In this document: one piece after another, positions 34,496-43,444 of the stretch | How the letters are laid out: every line of letters starts with the position of its first letter | Position numbering within the stretch: position 1 is the first letter of the stretch | Origin: Nitrospinaceae bacterium | GTDB taxonomy: Bacteria > Nitrospinota > Nitrospinia > Nitrospinales > Nitrospinaceae | Direction: 5' to 3' | Assembly: GCA_029261395.1 (NCBI GenBank) | Contig: JAJDBJ010000055.1 | Span: 1 to 47,184 of the forward strand | DNA: 47,184 nucleotides | Program-made: the position numbers and the translations under genes | Notes under the pieces: generated by a model | Told to the model about the DNA's origin: nothing | What the model saw: the letters and a program-made list of their open reading frames with translations, nothing else | Database searches by the model: none

Positions 34496-35278
34496 TTAAA
34501 CCGGGTTATTTGCAAGGATGTCCACCATGGCAGAGTGGATGTGACCGTTGGAGGTGAGGATGGAGCGGTCGCCCATCTGAAACGGGGAGCCGTCGAAGTG
34601 GGTTACTTGGCCGCCGGCTTCTTCGATCATCAACCAGCCTGCGGCGTAATCCCACGGATGCAGTTTTTTCTCCCAGAATCCTTCGAAGCGTCCCATCGCC
34701 GTGTAACACAAATCCACCGCCGCCGATCCCGGACGACGTATCGCCTGGCACTCCGTAATAAAATCCTGGAAGTGATCGAGGTTGTTGTCGGACGATTCGC
34801 TAATGTCGTAGGGGAATCCCGTTGCCAGCAGGCTTTTCTTTAAATCGGTAATCGGGGAAACGGTGATTGGTTTGCCGTTGAGGGTCGCGCCCTGCCCTTT
34901 CTCGGCGACAAACAATTCATCGAGACAGGGATTGTAGACCACGCCTGCCACGACCTCGCCCTTGTGCTGGTAACCGATCGACACACAGTAGCAGGGATAA
35001 CCGTGCGCATAGTTCACCGTGCCGTCGAGCGGATCGATGACCCACAGATGATCGGCGTCGCCTTTGGTGGCACCGGATTCTTCAGCGAGAAACGCGTGAT
35101 CGGGAAATGCTTTATGAATCCTGCCAATAACTTCCTGTTCGCACAGCAGGTCGATTTCCGTAACGGGGTCGATTTCGCCTTTGTATTGGATTTTGCCGAC
35201 GCTGTCGGCGCGTTCCTGCTGGATGCGCCCCGCCGCGAGGGCCGCCTCCACCGCGACCGCAAGCGGGGTATCGCTCAT
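34496..35278 (-). CDS. suhB: Inositol-monophosphatase family protein
   Basis: The 260-residue protein has the family motifs: FLAEESGA, the metal-binding WVIDPLDGTVNYAHGYP, and the C-terminal HPWDYAAGWLMIEEAGG. It is a Mg-dependent phosphatase for inositol-1-phosphate or a related sugar phosphate. In some bacteria SuhB acts in transcription antitermination. The ATG at 35278 overlaps the mnmA stop by four bases (ATGA), so the two should be translationally coupled. An upstream extension in this frame runs inside mnmA and is not a real N-terminus. The gene name is used by family likeness; substrate is not shown. Confidence 0.88.
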   Translation of the reverse strand: MSDTPLAVAVEAALAAGRIQQERADSVGKIQYKGEIDPVTEIDLLCEQEVIGRIHKAFPDHAFLAEESGATKGDADHLWVIDPLDGTVNYAHGYPCYCVSIGYQHKGEVVAGVVYNPCLDELFVAEKGQGATLNGKPITVSPITDLKKSLLATGFPYDISESSDNNLDHFQDFITECQAIRRPGSAAVDLCYTAMGRFEGFWEKKLHPWDYAAGWLMIEEAGGQVTHFDGSPFQMGDRSILTSNGHIHSAMVDILANNPV

Positions 35279-36363
35279 TCGATCCAGCCCCCGCCGATAA
35301 TGCAGTCGTCCTTGTAGAACACTGCCGACTGTCCAGGAGCTATGGCGGGCTGGGGCATGCTCATCTGAATCCGGGCGCGTCCATTGGGAAGCGGAGTCAC
35401 CACTGACTCCACTGCCTGGTGGCGGTAACGAATCTGCACATCCGCTTCGAACGGTTCGCAGTGATCGAGGTACCAACTCGCGTCACTCACGGTAAACTCC
35501 TCGCGGAACAGGTCCGTTTTGGGACCGACGGTAATTTCATTTTTAACTGAACTGATTCCCGTCACATAATACGGCTCAGTCAGGCCGCCGAGATTGAGCC
35601 CTTTGCGCTGACCGATGGTGAATGCGGGATAGCCCTTGTGTGTGCCCAGCACCTCGCCGTCGGCTTTGACGATGTTGCCCGGCTTAAAGGCTTCTTTACC
35701 CACCTGCCCGGCAATGAATCCGGCGTAGTCGTTGTCTGGAATAAAACAGATTTCGTGCGATTCCGACTTGCCGGCGACATTGAGGCCTATCGACTCCGCG
35801 AGTCGCCGCACCTCCGGCTTGTCCATTTCTCCCAGCGGAAACAAACTCTGCGCCAACTGTTCCTGCGACAGGTTGAACAGGAAGTAGCTCTGATCCTTGT
35901 TCCGGTCTTTTCCGCGCTTCACGGTATAGCGTCCCTCTTCATTCTGAACAATGGACGCGTAGTGTCCGGTGGCGACATAATCGTAACCATAAATCTGCGC
36001 CTTGTTCATCAGCTCGTCGAACTTGAGCTTCTTGTTGCAGGCGGTGCAGGGAATGGGCGTACGCGCCTGCATGTATTCCGCAACGAAATAGTCCACCACT
36101 TCCTTACGGAATTCCTTTTCGAGATTCACGATGTAATGCGGGATGCCGACCTTCTCCGCCACGCGGCGGGCATCGGCGAGATCGTCGAGCGAACAGCAGG
36201 TGCCGAAACGTTCATCGGTATCCCAGCTGTAGTTCCACAGTTGAAGCGAGACGCCGATGAGGTCGTACCCCTGCTCTTTGAGCAGGGCCGCGGCGACGGA
36301 GCTGTCCACTCCACCACTCATGGCGATGACGATTTTTTTATCTTTGGGAATCGATACGTTCAT
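35275..36363 (-). CDS. mnmA: tRNA-specific 2-thiouridylase
   Basis: Adds sulfur to U34 of tRNA-Lys, -Glu and -Gln. The 362-residue protein has the PP-loop AMSGGVDSSVAAALL, the catalytic cysteine pair (RTPIPCTACN and the partner in SHEICFIPDNDY), and the VATGHYA motif. Interestingly, tRNA-Gln and tRNA-Glu, two of its three target tRNA families, are encoded within 2.7 kb. Overlaps suhB start by four bases. The 224-base gap to rsmD carries dispersed repeats. Confidence 0.97.
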   Translation of the reverse strand: MNVSIPKDKKIVIAMSGGVDSSVAAALLKEQGYDLIGVSLQLWNYSWDTDERFGTCCSLDDLADARRVAEKVGIPHYIVNLEKEFRKEVVDYFVAEYMQARTPIPCTACNKKLKFDELMNKAQIYGYDYVATGHYASIVQNEEGRYTVKRGKDRNKDQSYFLFNLSQEQLAQSLFPLGEMDKPEVRRLAESIGLNVAGKSESHEICFIPDNDYAGFIAGQVGKEAFKPGNIVKADGEVLGTHKGYPAFTIGQRKGLNLGGLTEPYYVTGISSVKNEITVGPKTDLFREEFTVSDASWYLDHCEPFEADVQIRYRHQAVESVVTPLPNGRARIQMSMPQPAIAPGQSAVFYKDDCIIGGGWIE

Positions 36364-36378
36364 TAATTTTCACTTGTG

Positions 36379-36406
36379 TGTCATGCTGAGCCTGCTGCAA
36401 CATGAC
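36379..36406. repeat. Dispersed repeat half-copy
   Basis: GTCATGCTGAGCCTG (36380-36394) is identical to the start of the repeat at 23321, followed here by CTGCAACATGAC. The first part and GACATGAC can pair weakly. The remaining gap to 36587 holds the inverted variant of the 18-bp repeat near 36423, the direct copy at 36564-36581 and no gene. Confidence 0.6.
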
Positions 36407-36563
36407 CCTAAAGAAATTTGACGGGATAACAGGATAAAATCATAAAAACCCGGAACAGGGAGCAAGGCAAAAACCAGATTCTTCGCTCCATTCCATTCCG
36501 CTCAGAATGACAAATGGGGTGTTTATTGCTTTTCTCTGTGTCCTCTGTGGTTAATCCGAGTTT

Positions 36564-36581
36564 AAATCCTGTTATCCTGTC
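36564..36581. repeat. 18-bp repeat, copy 2 (AAATCCTGTTATCCTGTC)
   Basis: Identical to 851-868. It ends six bases before the rsmD stop on the other strand. Confidence 0.7.
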
Positions 36582-36587
36582 CAACTT

Positions 36588-37163
36588 TTAAAATTCATAA
36601 AACGACAAACAAGTATCCCCGATTTGCCGGTTTTTGATGTGTTTCAGTTTATCATAACTTTCCAGCAAAGCCATTTTGTGATGGTGTTCGGCAATCACCA
36701 GCGCCGATTCCGCCAGCAGGCCGGACCGCGCCAGCGCCGTCAAGGTTTCCTCATACAGGCCGTCGGCGTAGGGCGGATCGATGTACACCAGATCGAACTG
36801 ATGGTGACGCTCCACCAGCAGTTTGAGGGCGTGCAGGGCGTTGGATTTGAGTAGAATCCAGTTTTTCGACTTTTTCTCCTCATTTTCGGAATCCAGAAAC
36901 CGGCATTTGGCCAGATTCTGGTAAATGATGGCCTGGGCCTGGGAATTGAGCTCCACGAACACCACCTCCTCCGCCCCCCGGCTGAGCGCCTCGATACCGA
37001 TAGCCCCGGACCCGGCAAACAGGTCCAGAAAACGGGCGCCCGGGACATCCCCAGCGATCTGATTGAACAGGGATTCTCGCACCCGGTCGAGGGTGGGCCT
37101 CACTTTGGCCCCTTTGAGGCTCACCAGTGGAGTGCTTTTCGCCCTACCGCCGATCACGCGCAT
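36588..37163 (-). CDS. rsmD: 16S rRNA (guanine-N2)-methyltransferase
   Basis: SAM-dependent methylation of G966 of 16S rRNA during 30S assembly. The 191-residue protein starts MRVIGGRAKSTPL, has the SAM site LDLFAGSGAIGIEALSRG and the catalytic DPPY in LVYIDPPYADG. The KVRPTLDRVRESLFN segment is diagnostic of RsmD. Length matches the family (about 185-200). It is divergent from tRNA-Gln. Confidence 0.96.
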   Translation of the reverse strand: MRVIGGRAKSTPLVSLKGAKVRPTLDRVRESLFNQIAGDVPGARFLDLFAGSGAIGIEALSRGAEEVVFVELNSQAQAIIYQNLAKCRFLDSENEEKKSKNWILLKSNALHALKLLVERHHQFDLVYIDPPYADGLYEETLTALARSGLLAESALVIAEHHHKMALLESYDKLKHIKNRQIGDTCLSFYEF

Positions 37164-37309
37164 AATAAATCTATCCCGCTAAAAGTTCAAAATGGAGCGA
37201 TCCCCCGGTCCTTTGTCGAGGTTTCTGCACTTTGTTGTAATATGCCCGCCCCCCAATGTCAATTTAGGTTGAAACCGGGAAGCAATCCCAATAGAATTGG
37301 GGAAAGTGT

Positions 37310-37383
37310 TCGGGTATTGTCTAATGGTAGGACGTCAGTTTCTGGATCTGAAGGTTGGGGTTCGACTCCCTGTACCCGAGCCA
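37310..37383 (+). tRNA. tRNA-Gln (anticodon CTG)
   Basis: 74 nt including encoded CCA. Acceptor stem TCGGGTA pairs with TACCCGA, the D arm is GTCT/GGAC, and the T-loop is TTCGACT. The anticodon loop TTCTGGA puts CTG at 34-36. The stem pair 31-39 is T-T, and the T-stem has two G-T wobbles. A T7 run follows the CCA and may end transcription. Anticodon read from alignment by eye. Confidence 0.85.
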
Positions 37384-37410
37384 TTTTTTTTCTTTGGGAA
37401 ACGTTAAGTT

Positions 37411-37893
37411 ATGGCAGTTAGTACATTTAAAAACCCATTTATTCTCGCTCTATGTGCGCCGATGTATCTTCTGATAGGAACGGTAGCCATCACCAACGAT
37501 TTCCTGATGGGGGCCATGTTTATCATGGCAACTTTGGGTCTGCTGGGCGCTTATGTCACTGAGTTCCCCATCGTCAGCGGCCTGTATCCCAACGAAGTGG
37601 TGCACAAGGTGGCTGTTTCCTCTTTGCTGGGAATCGTTTTCGGCTTGGTGCTTTGGGCGGGATCTCTGGCACTCACTGGAACAGAACAAAGTGCAGATAC
37701 CTCCCCCATTTCTCCAGCGGGAAGGTTCCTGGCTACCTGGGTCGCCATTTCCATACCGGCATACTTTGCCATGGCCTATATGATTAACGGACTCAACAAA
37801 CGCGACTTGGAAGAAGAACAGCGCCTTCGGACGGAAAAAAAGAAAAACCGAAAAGGCGGCGGACCACCCATCATGAACAGCGACAGGCTTTAA
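37411..37893 (+). CDS. Four-span membrane protein of unknown function
   Basis: The 160-residue protein has four hydrophobic segments (about residues 9-29, 32-52, 66-86, 106-126) and a charged basic C-terminus (EEEQRLRTEKKKNRKGG). No family recognised. It lies between two tRNA genes and is on their strand. It may be co-transcribed with tRNA-Gln, but the T-run after the tRNA argues for separate transcripts. Base composition is like the chromosomal core, so it belongs to the host side of the island boundary. Confidence 0.7.
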   Translation: MAVSTFKNPFILALCAPMYLLIGTVAITNDFLMGAMFIMATLGLLGAYVTEFPIVSGLYPNEVVHKVAVSSLLGIVFGLVLWAGSLALTGTEQSADTSPISPAGRFLATWVAISIPAYFAMAYMINGLNKRDLEEEQRLRTEKKKNRKGGGPPIMNSDRL

Positions 37894-37936
37894 GAAATTG
37901 AACACACCCCGCATCCCTTTTATTGCAATTGATTAC

Positions 37937-38011
37937 GGCCCCATCGTCTAGCGGTTAGGACGCCGCCCTCTCACGGCGGAAACAGGGGTTCGATTCCCCT
38001 TGGGGCTACCA
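37937..38011 (+). tRNA. tRNA-Glu (anticodon CTC), probable integration site
   Basis: 75 nt including encoded CCA. The acceptor stem GGCCCCA pairs with TGGGGCT, with a G-T first pair. The anticodon stem CCGCC/GGCGG encloses CTCTCAC, anticodon CTC. The T-arm is AGGGG-TTCGATT-CCCCT. A decayed tyrosine recombinase begins 51 bases after its 3' end, the usual layout of an island integrated at a tRNA 3' end. I find no second att copy in the window. Confidence 0.92.
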
Positions 38012-38061
38012 CCTTTCCCTCCAACACAATCCGATAACATCCAATAAAACCCGATAAAGAG

Positions 38062-38658
38062 ATGCGTGTCGTGATCGCTCGCCGGGAACAGAAGGCACCG
38101 ACCCTGGAACAGATAAAGCAGGTCATCTCCCAGATGCCGATAAACACCGAGATTGAGCTTCGAAATCAAGCCCTTATCGCGTTCACTCTCCTGACCGGCG
38201 CACGGGATACGTTCACCAAGATGGCCGCGAGGTCCGGACGAAATTCAGTAAAACTTTCACAACGTATTTCTTTCCGGTGGGAGATGAAATTCGAGAAATT
38301 ATCGCTGATTGGGTGAAATATTTGAAGGAAGTGAAACTATGGGGAAATGACAATCCCCTGTTTCCCGCCACTCGGATTGAACAAAATGCGGAACGCCAAT
38401 TTCAGGCTGTGGGGCTGGACCGAAAACACTGGAGTAATGCCACGGCAATTCGCTCAATCTTTAAAGAAGCTTTTTAAAATGCCGACCTACCCTATTTTCA
38501 ACCCATACAGTTTTAGAAATACTCTTGTCCGGCTTGGGGAGCCTGTTTGCCGGGCTCCGGAACAGTTCAAAGCATGGAGTCAAAATCTCGGCCATGAAAA
38601 GGCACTGACAACCTTTTTAAGCTATGGAGAGGTGGGGAACCAGCGCCAAGGGGATTAG
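38062..38658 (+). pseudogene. Decayed tyrosine-recombinase (integrase)
   Basis: Three reading frames together spell the catalytic half of a site-specific integrase. Frame one gives PTLEQIKQVISQMPINTE and ALIAFTLLTGARD, with the first catalytic Arg. After a frame change and a missing segment near 38205-38235, a second frame gives TKFSKTFTTYFFPVGDEIRE and LWGNDNPLFPATR. It meets an in-frame TAA near 38476, then shifts back to FNPYSFRNTLVRLGE and AWSQNLGHEKALTTFLSYG. In the Box II motif the usual His (HSFR) is Tyr (YSFR). The N-terminal domain is also absent. It cannot encode an active recombinase. Its orientation and position next to tRNA-Glu mark the island's integration end. Confidence 0.88.
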
Positions 38659-38753
38659 GTGCCTCCCAAACCAACCTCACTCCAGAAATGGTCAATCTTG
38701 CGCAGCTGTTCCGTATCCAGTGGCTCGCTATTAATTGTCACCGTTTCTTTCAT
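38655..38753 (-). pseudogene. 32-residue relic resembling the phosphoketolase N-terminus
   Basis: An ATG at 38753 has a strong ribosome site (GGAGGA, seven bases upstream). The frame reads MKETVTINSEPLDTEQLRK, then IDHFWSEVGLGGT, stop. PLDTEQLRKIDHFW resembles the start of phosphoketolases (…PLSPELLRKMDAYWRAANYL). The likeness is short, so the call is weak. The frame ends where the integrase remnant begins on the opposite strand, the two stops overlapping. It looks like the front of a gene cut off at a rearrangement point. It is on the same strand as the Mrp operon. Confidence 0.4.
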
Positions 38754-38890
38754 AATGGTTCCTCCCTCAATCTTATAAATCCTTATGTGTGCTCAGAGCC
38801 GATCTTATTTTTCTCCTGCATCAGCTGGAATCTCGATTACATTTATTAAAGACAAAATTTTAACCAAATAGAACACAGGCACGCTTTACG

Positions 38891-40177
38891 TCATCTCGCC
38901 AACCAAGCCAGCATCAATCCCAATAGAACAAACATTGTGATTGCGGCACTCCATCCACCCACTAAAACTGCCGGTTTTCCCCAGTCTAGGATGCGTTGAG
39001 GTTGCTCTTTCACTTTTAGCCATGAGCCGCGCCAAAGAGACTGGAGTCCGAATAATCTGTCCTTAGATGATCGCCGAATCGCGCCAATCCATTTTCCAAC
39101 CCAAAGGCTTAAATCTTCCACCTTCCGCGAGGCAAAGGCTGGGTGCGGACGTGTGTCCTGCAACCGACCGATGGTGAAGGTCAGCGCCGCCAAGAAGATA
39201 CCTAATGAGGCTATGAAAGGGTGCGTAAGATACTCGTACTGGCTCCATAACGCTGGATAAACCAGCCCCGTCCCCAGAGTCGCCATAAAAAATCCAGTGA
39301 CAGTAATAATACTCCAGGCAGGCAACATTTTCATGGTGGCATTTGTGAAAAACCTTAGTGCTCCATACAGTATGGACGCAACACCTATCATCTGGATAAC
39401 CATTCCAAAAACGTAAAAGGCATGCTCTCCGAACGGTAACCAGCGAACCATTCCAAGCAGTCCCATGGAAACCGGAACTCCACCCAGCAACAAAGCCCTT
39501 GAAAAAGGCACTGACTTGAATGCGGACGACAACCACAGTTGGGCTGGCCATATTCCCGCCTTGAACACGAACCCGACAAGTGCCATCCAAAGATAAAACT
39601 GCGTGGAAGAAGTCCCCACCATTGCCTGACGCACTACCTTATATCGCAAATCCTCTGTCGTAGATGCAGCAAGTAGCAGAGCTTCGAACAGGACCAGATC
39701 AGCCACGATCAGAAAGATGAGATAAAGGCGTCCGGCGCGTTGCACCTCTGCATTACCACCATGGATCATCAGCCCGTAAAAACTGTAGCCCATGAGCGTC
39801 GAAAAGCTGAAGAAACCAACCAGGTCGGTTGCCAAAACGACCCCCACGTTTCCAGCCAGAGTCAGTAGAAAGAATGTGGTCGTGCGGTCATATGTAGGAT
39901 CGCTCTTCGAAGATTTCGCGGCAGTTGCAGCCAGAAGCCAGACCGCCACGGTCATTGCAAGAATCCACCGAACTTCCCCGTCGATGGCAAACTCGGTTCC
40001 GAAAAAAAGCCAGGATAGTTCGAAGGAGGAATCGCCGGGCAATATAACCCGCACCGCAGCGGGCATAATGGCCAAATGCCCAGGCCAGGGCAAGCGTGAG
40101 CGCACGGCCGGGATAGCCAGCAGTAAAGGCCAGACCATTACAATCAATAGCGAAATACTATGGATGTCTTCATTCAT
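38891..40177 (-). CDS. Divergent antiporter-like (NuoL/MrpD-type) membrane subunit
   Basis: The 428-residue protein is the last gene of the Mrp operon, overlapping the preceding gene by four bases (ATGA). It has about 12 spans and a recognisable proton-antiporter core: VFKAGIWPAQLWLSSAF keeps the TM7 Lys. But the TM5 glutamate seen in its two neighbours (FYELLTL and TLEVMGL) is absent: here FFSFSTLMGYSFY. The PTPVSALLH-type motif is degenerate (KSVPFSRALLLGG). It may have a structural role rather than pumping, or it may be a weakly constrained duplicate. Confidence 0.65.
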   Translation of the reverse strand: MNEDIHSISLLIVMVWPLLLAIPAVRSRLPWPGHLAIMPAAVRVILPGDSSFELSWLFFGTEFAIDGEVRWILAMTVAVWLLAATAAKSSKSDPTYDRTTTFFLLTLAGNVGVVLATDLVGFFSFSTLMGYSFYGLMIHGGNAEVQRAGRLYLIFLIVADLVLFEALLLAASTTEDLRYKVVRQAMVGTSSTQFYLWMALVGFVFKAGIWPAQLWLSSAFKSVPFSRALLLGGVPVSMGLLGMVRWLPFGEHAFYVFGMVIQMIGVASILYGALRFFTNATMKMLPAWSIITVTGFFMATLGTGLVYPALWSQYEYLTHPFIASLGIFLAALTFTIGRLQDTRPHPAFASRKVEDLSLWVGKWIGAIRRSSKDRLFGLQSLWRGSWLKVKEQPQRILDWGKPAVLVGGWSAAITMFVLLGLMLAWLAR

Positions 40178-41673
40178 GGCTGATAAAACTCCCGTTGCGC
40201 GATGAGTTGAGCCCACCCCAAGGGACTGAAGGGTGCCGAAGCCAACATGCCTGCGCCCAATGCCATCAAGGCGGTAATCACTGGCGGTAACAATAACGCC
40301 CATGCAGTTTCCTTGCGGCCAAATTTGCGTTCCTCCGGCCAGGTCTCCGGCGGCTCTTGGAACCAGGCACGATGCAAAATTGGCAGAAAATAGGCTGCAT
40401 TGAGCAAACTGCTACCAGCCAGCACAAGGATCACCCATTCCTGGCCCGCTTCCAGCGCACCCAGCCCCAAATACCATTTGCTAATGAATCCAGCGATCGG
40501 CGGCGCACCCATCATGCCGAAGGCACCGATGGTGAAGGCCGCCATGGTCCAGGGCATGCGCCGACCCACGCCATTCATCTCGCTCACTTTGTGAATCCCC
40601 AGGGTCTCGGCCAGATTGCCAGCGCAGAAGAACAGAGCGATTTTCATCAGGCCTTGATGCACCAGGTGCACCACGCCGCCGATGGTGGCAATGGGACCTG
40701 CGATGGCGACGCCCAAGACAATGTAGGACAACTGGCTTACCGTACAAAAGGCCAACCTGCGCTTGAGATCATCTTGAAACAGAGCGCGCAACGAACCGTA
40801 GATAATTGTTGTCGCCGCCAGCCATGCCAGCGGGCCGGTTACACCCAGTTCGGCGGCAAAGCTCACACCGAACACCTCGTAAACCACGCGCACGATGCCG
40901 AACACGCCGGCCTTCACCACTGCCACCGCATGTAGCAGGGCACTGACCGGCGCCGGGGCAACCATGGCCTGAGGGAGCCAACCGTGTAGCGGTACCAGCG
41001 CCGCCTTCACACCCAGTCCAGCGATCATCAGAGCAAAGATAACTATCAGGGCAGGATGATGCTCTTCTCCGAGGCTGTTGAGAAATCCTTGCGGGGTAAA
41101 TTCCAGAGTGCCCGTCAAAGTATAAAGCCACACCGTACCCAACAGTAGCAGAGCACCGCCAAAAATCGTATAAACAAGATAGGAGTGCCCGGCGCGGCGG
41201 GCCACCTCCGTACCGCGATGCACTATCAGCGGATAGGTGGACAAGGTCAACAGTTCATAAAACAACAGAAAGGAGATCAAATTGCCGGACAGGGCCACGC
41301 CCACTGTGGCGGATACGCACAGGCTGAAGAAACCAAAGAAGCGGCTACGATGTGGTGAACCTTCCAGGTAGCCGATAGCATAGACGGTAGTAACCAGCCA
41401 AAGCACAGAAGACAGGGTGACGAACAACAGCGACAGCGGGCCGGCCCGCAGTACCAATTCCAGATCCGGCAACAATGCCAGCCGCGTTTCATAATGACGC
41501 CCGTGGTAGACACCCCACAACATCCAGCCTACCAGTGCGAGCTTAACCAAAGCCCCAGCTAGGTTGAGCGTACTGCGCAGACGTACCCTTTCCTCCGCCA
41601 GACTGAAGATGACCAAACCGGGTAGCAGAGAGCTTGCAACCACCAGGAGAGGAATCCACGCATTCCAGTTCAT
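40174..41673 (-). CDS. Mrp antiporter subunit D-like (MrpD/NuoN type)
   Basis: The 499-residue polytopic protein has the proton-translocating core intact: SFLLFYELLTLSTYPLIVH with the TM5 glutamate, GLGVKAALVPLHGWLPQAM with the TM7 lysine, APAPVSALLHAVAVVKAGVF with the TM8 lysine. It is the second of three antiporter-like proteins in the operon. It overlaps its upstream neighbour's stop by four bases (ATGA) and its own end overlaps the next start the same way. The assignment as D or the N-terminal half of A cannot be separated by eye. Confidence 0.88.
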   Translation of the reverse strand: MNWNAWIPLLVVASSLLPGLVIFSLAEERVRLRSTLNLAGALVKLALVGWMLWGVYHGRHYETRLALLPDLELVLRAGPLSLLFVTLSSVLWLVTTVYAIGYLEGSPHRSRFFGFFSLCVSATVGVALSGNLISFLLFYELLTLSTYPLIVHRGTEVARRAGHSYLVYTIFGGALLLLGTVWLYTLTGTLEFTPQGFLNSLGEEHHPALIVIFALMIAGLGVKAALVPLHGWLPQAMVAPAPVSALLHAVAVVKAGVFGIVRVVYEVFGVSFAAELGVTGPLAWLAATTIIYGSLRALFQDDLKRRLAFCTVSQLSYIVLGVAIAGPIATIGGVVHLVHQGLMKIALFFCAGNLAETLGIHKVSEMNGVGRRMPWTMAAFTIGAFGMMGAPPIAGFISKWYLGLGALEAGQEWVILVLAGSSLLNAAYFLPILHRAWFQEPPETWPEERKFGRKETAWALLLPPVITALMALGAGMLASAPFSPLGWAQLIAQREFYQP

Positions 41674-43130
41674 GGCATGACCTCATGGGCCCCGAAGGGG
41701 GACCCGATTCCAACCAGCGACAACACCGGCGTGGCCAGAAATCCCAGCAGTATCGCACCGAAGGCGAGTAGCAGAGCCGCCCATTCCATACTGGCGGGAA
41801 CTGCTCTCGACTCGTGCATGACAGCCGCCTGCGTGAAGGCCTGCCCGAGCACCTTAAAAACATAGCCTGCCGCCAACAGACCTCCGAGAACGATGATCAC
41901 CACGAGGCCCCATTGTCCCTGCGCCAAGGCCACTTCAAGGAGTAGCCATTTGCCGATAAAACCTCCACTCGGTGGCAAGCCCATGATGCTTACCCCAGCC
42001 AACGCGAAAGCGGTAGCGGTGAGCGGCAGGCGCTGCACCACCCGATCCAAATCTGCAATGCGGTCATGGCCGCCAAAGCGCAACATATTGCCAGTCGCAA
42101 GAAACATGGCCGCCTTCGCCAGGGCGTGAGAAAGCGCCAGGTAAACAGCCGCGTTCCAGGCCATCACACCAGCACTCATCGCAAGCGGAAATGCCAGAAA
42201 CAGGTAACCAATCTGGGCAACTGTGGAATAGGCCACCAGCAACTTCAGCCGGGTCTGACGCAAGGCTTGCAGGGAGCCCCAAAGTACAGCTACGGCACCG
42301 AGCACTCCGAACAATGTATCGACATCCCCGCCGAGAGGGCCGAATATCTCCAGCCACAAACGCAACAGGATATAGAAAGAAGCCTTCACTACCAACGCCG
42401 ACAACAGCGCACTCACAGGTGCCGGGGCGCTGGCATGAGCGGGCGGTAGCCAGAAATGCAACGGGAAAAGCGCTGTTTTCAGCACGAGGCCGGCACCTAT
42501 CAACCCAAGTGCCGCCCAGGTAGTGGGAGAACCCTTTACTTGGACTGCCAGTGTTGTGATGTCTACGCTACCGAATCCGTGATAAAGCAGCGCAACACCA
42601 AACAGGTATGAAAGCGAACCCAACAAGTTCGCCAGCAGATAACGCATGGCCCCGCTGAGCGCATCCCTACTGCCCGTCAACGCCGCCAACGCTACCGCGG
42701 CTAACCCCATTACCTCCAGGGTGACATAAAGATTAAAAATATCGTTGGAAAGAAACAGGGCGTTCAACGCGGCCAGCACCAACAACCACAGCGGCCAGAA
42801 CCGGGTTGAATGCTGGCGTTCGAAATAGCCTGACGAATAGACGCTGATGCCGAACCCCACCAGAGCAGTGATAGCGAGCATCAGCAGGCTCAGACCATCG
42901 GCATACAGGTTGATGCCGAGCGGGGCGCCCCAGCCGCCGACGGCGTGGTGATAAACACCGTTGCTCATTATCTGCCAACCCAAACCTACGACCGACAAGA
43001 CTCCAACAAACGTCAAAACCAGTCCCAATATCTTTGCAATCCGTGGCCAAAGGAAGCAGGCCATCCCTCCCATTAACGGCAACAGGATCAGGAGGACACC
43101 CCAGGGAATTTTTGTGATCACGGTTCCCAT
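41670..43130 (-). CDS. mrpD: Mrp antiporter subunit D (proton-conducting type)
   Basis: The 486-residue protein is a member of the proton_antipo_M family: IFNLYVTLEVMGLAAVAL (TM5 Glu), GLVLKTALFPLHFWLPPAH (TM7 Lys), APAPVSALLSALVVKASFY (TM8 Lys). Together with MrpC it drives cation-proton exchange across the inner membrane. ATG 43130 is chosen because upstream residues in this frame overlap mrpC in another frame and are not membrane-like. It starts five bases after the mrpC stop and overlaps the next gene. Confidence 0.9.
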   Translation of the reverse strand: MGTVITKIPWGVLLILLPLMGGMACFLWPRIAKILGLVLTFVGVLSVVGLGWQIMSNGVYHHAVGGWGAPLGINLYADGLSLLMLAITALVGFGISVYSSGYFERQHSTRFWPLWLLVLAALNALFLSNDIFNLYVTLEVMGLAAVALAALTGSRDALSGAMRYLLANLLGSLSYLFGVALLYHGFGSVDITTLAVQVKGSPTTWAALGLIGAGLVLKTALFPLHFWLPPAHASAPAPVSALLSALVVKASFYILLRLWLEIFGPLGGDVDTLFGVLGAVAVLWGSLQALRQTRLKLLVAYSTVAQIGYLFLAFPLAMSAGVMAWNAAVYLALSHALAKAAMFLATGNMLRFGGHDRIADLDRVVQRLPLTATAFALAGVSIMGLPPSGGFIGKWLLLEVALAQGQWGLVVIIVLGGLLAAGYVFKVLGQAFTQAAVMHESRAVPASMEWAALLLAFGAILLGFLATPVLSLVGIGSPFGAHEVMP

Positions 43131-43135
43131 CGGCG

Positions 43136-43444
43136 CTACTCTCGCGAATCTTCTGGAAGCTCGGCGTTCCCGGTTTCCGCGGTTAACTTCAACATCAAAG
43201 TGAGCGCCAGCGCCGTGGCCGAGACAGCAACCACGATACCTGTAATGACCATAGCATGAGGCACTGGATCCGGTGTGTCCTCTCCGGTACGCTTTGCCAG
43301 CGCCACCAGTACCAGAAAGACCCCACTGCCCATTACGTTGATCGCCAGGATCTTGCGTAGCAGGTGCGCGTGAACAATCAGGGCGTACAGGCCCAGTGAA
43401 AAAAGCACCACACCCACCAAGGCGTAAAGGAATACTGTGCTCAT
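43136..43444 (-). CDS. mrpC: Mrp antiporter subunit C (NuoK-like)
   Basis: The 102-residue protein has three spans and the NuoK-like segment RKILAINVMGSGVFLVLVAL followed by DPVPHAMVITGIVVAVSATA. MrpC is needed with MrpD for exchange. Its ATG overlaps the stop of the A'/B gene by four bases (ATGA). Confidence 0.93.
   Translation of the reverse strand: MSTVFLYALVGVVLFSLGLYALIVHAHLLRKILAINVMGSGVFLVLVALAKRTGEDTPDPVPHAMVITGIVVAVSATALALTLMLKLTAETGNAELPEDSRE

Noticed and set aside
38012-38061. Possible att copy just after tRNA-Glu
   Set aside because: The bases after the tRNA carry short repeats (CCGATAA), but no second copy of the tRNA 3' end was found in the window, so att boundaries cannot be named.
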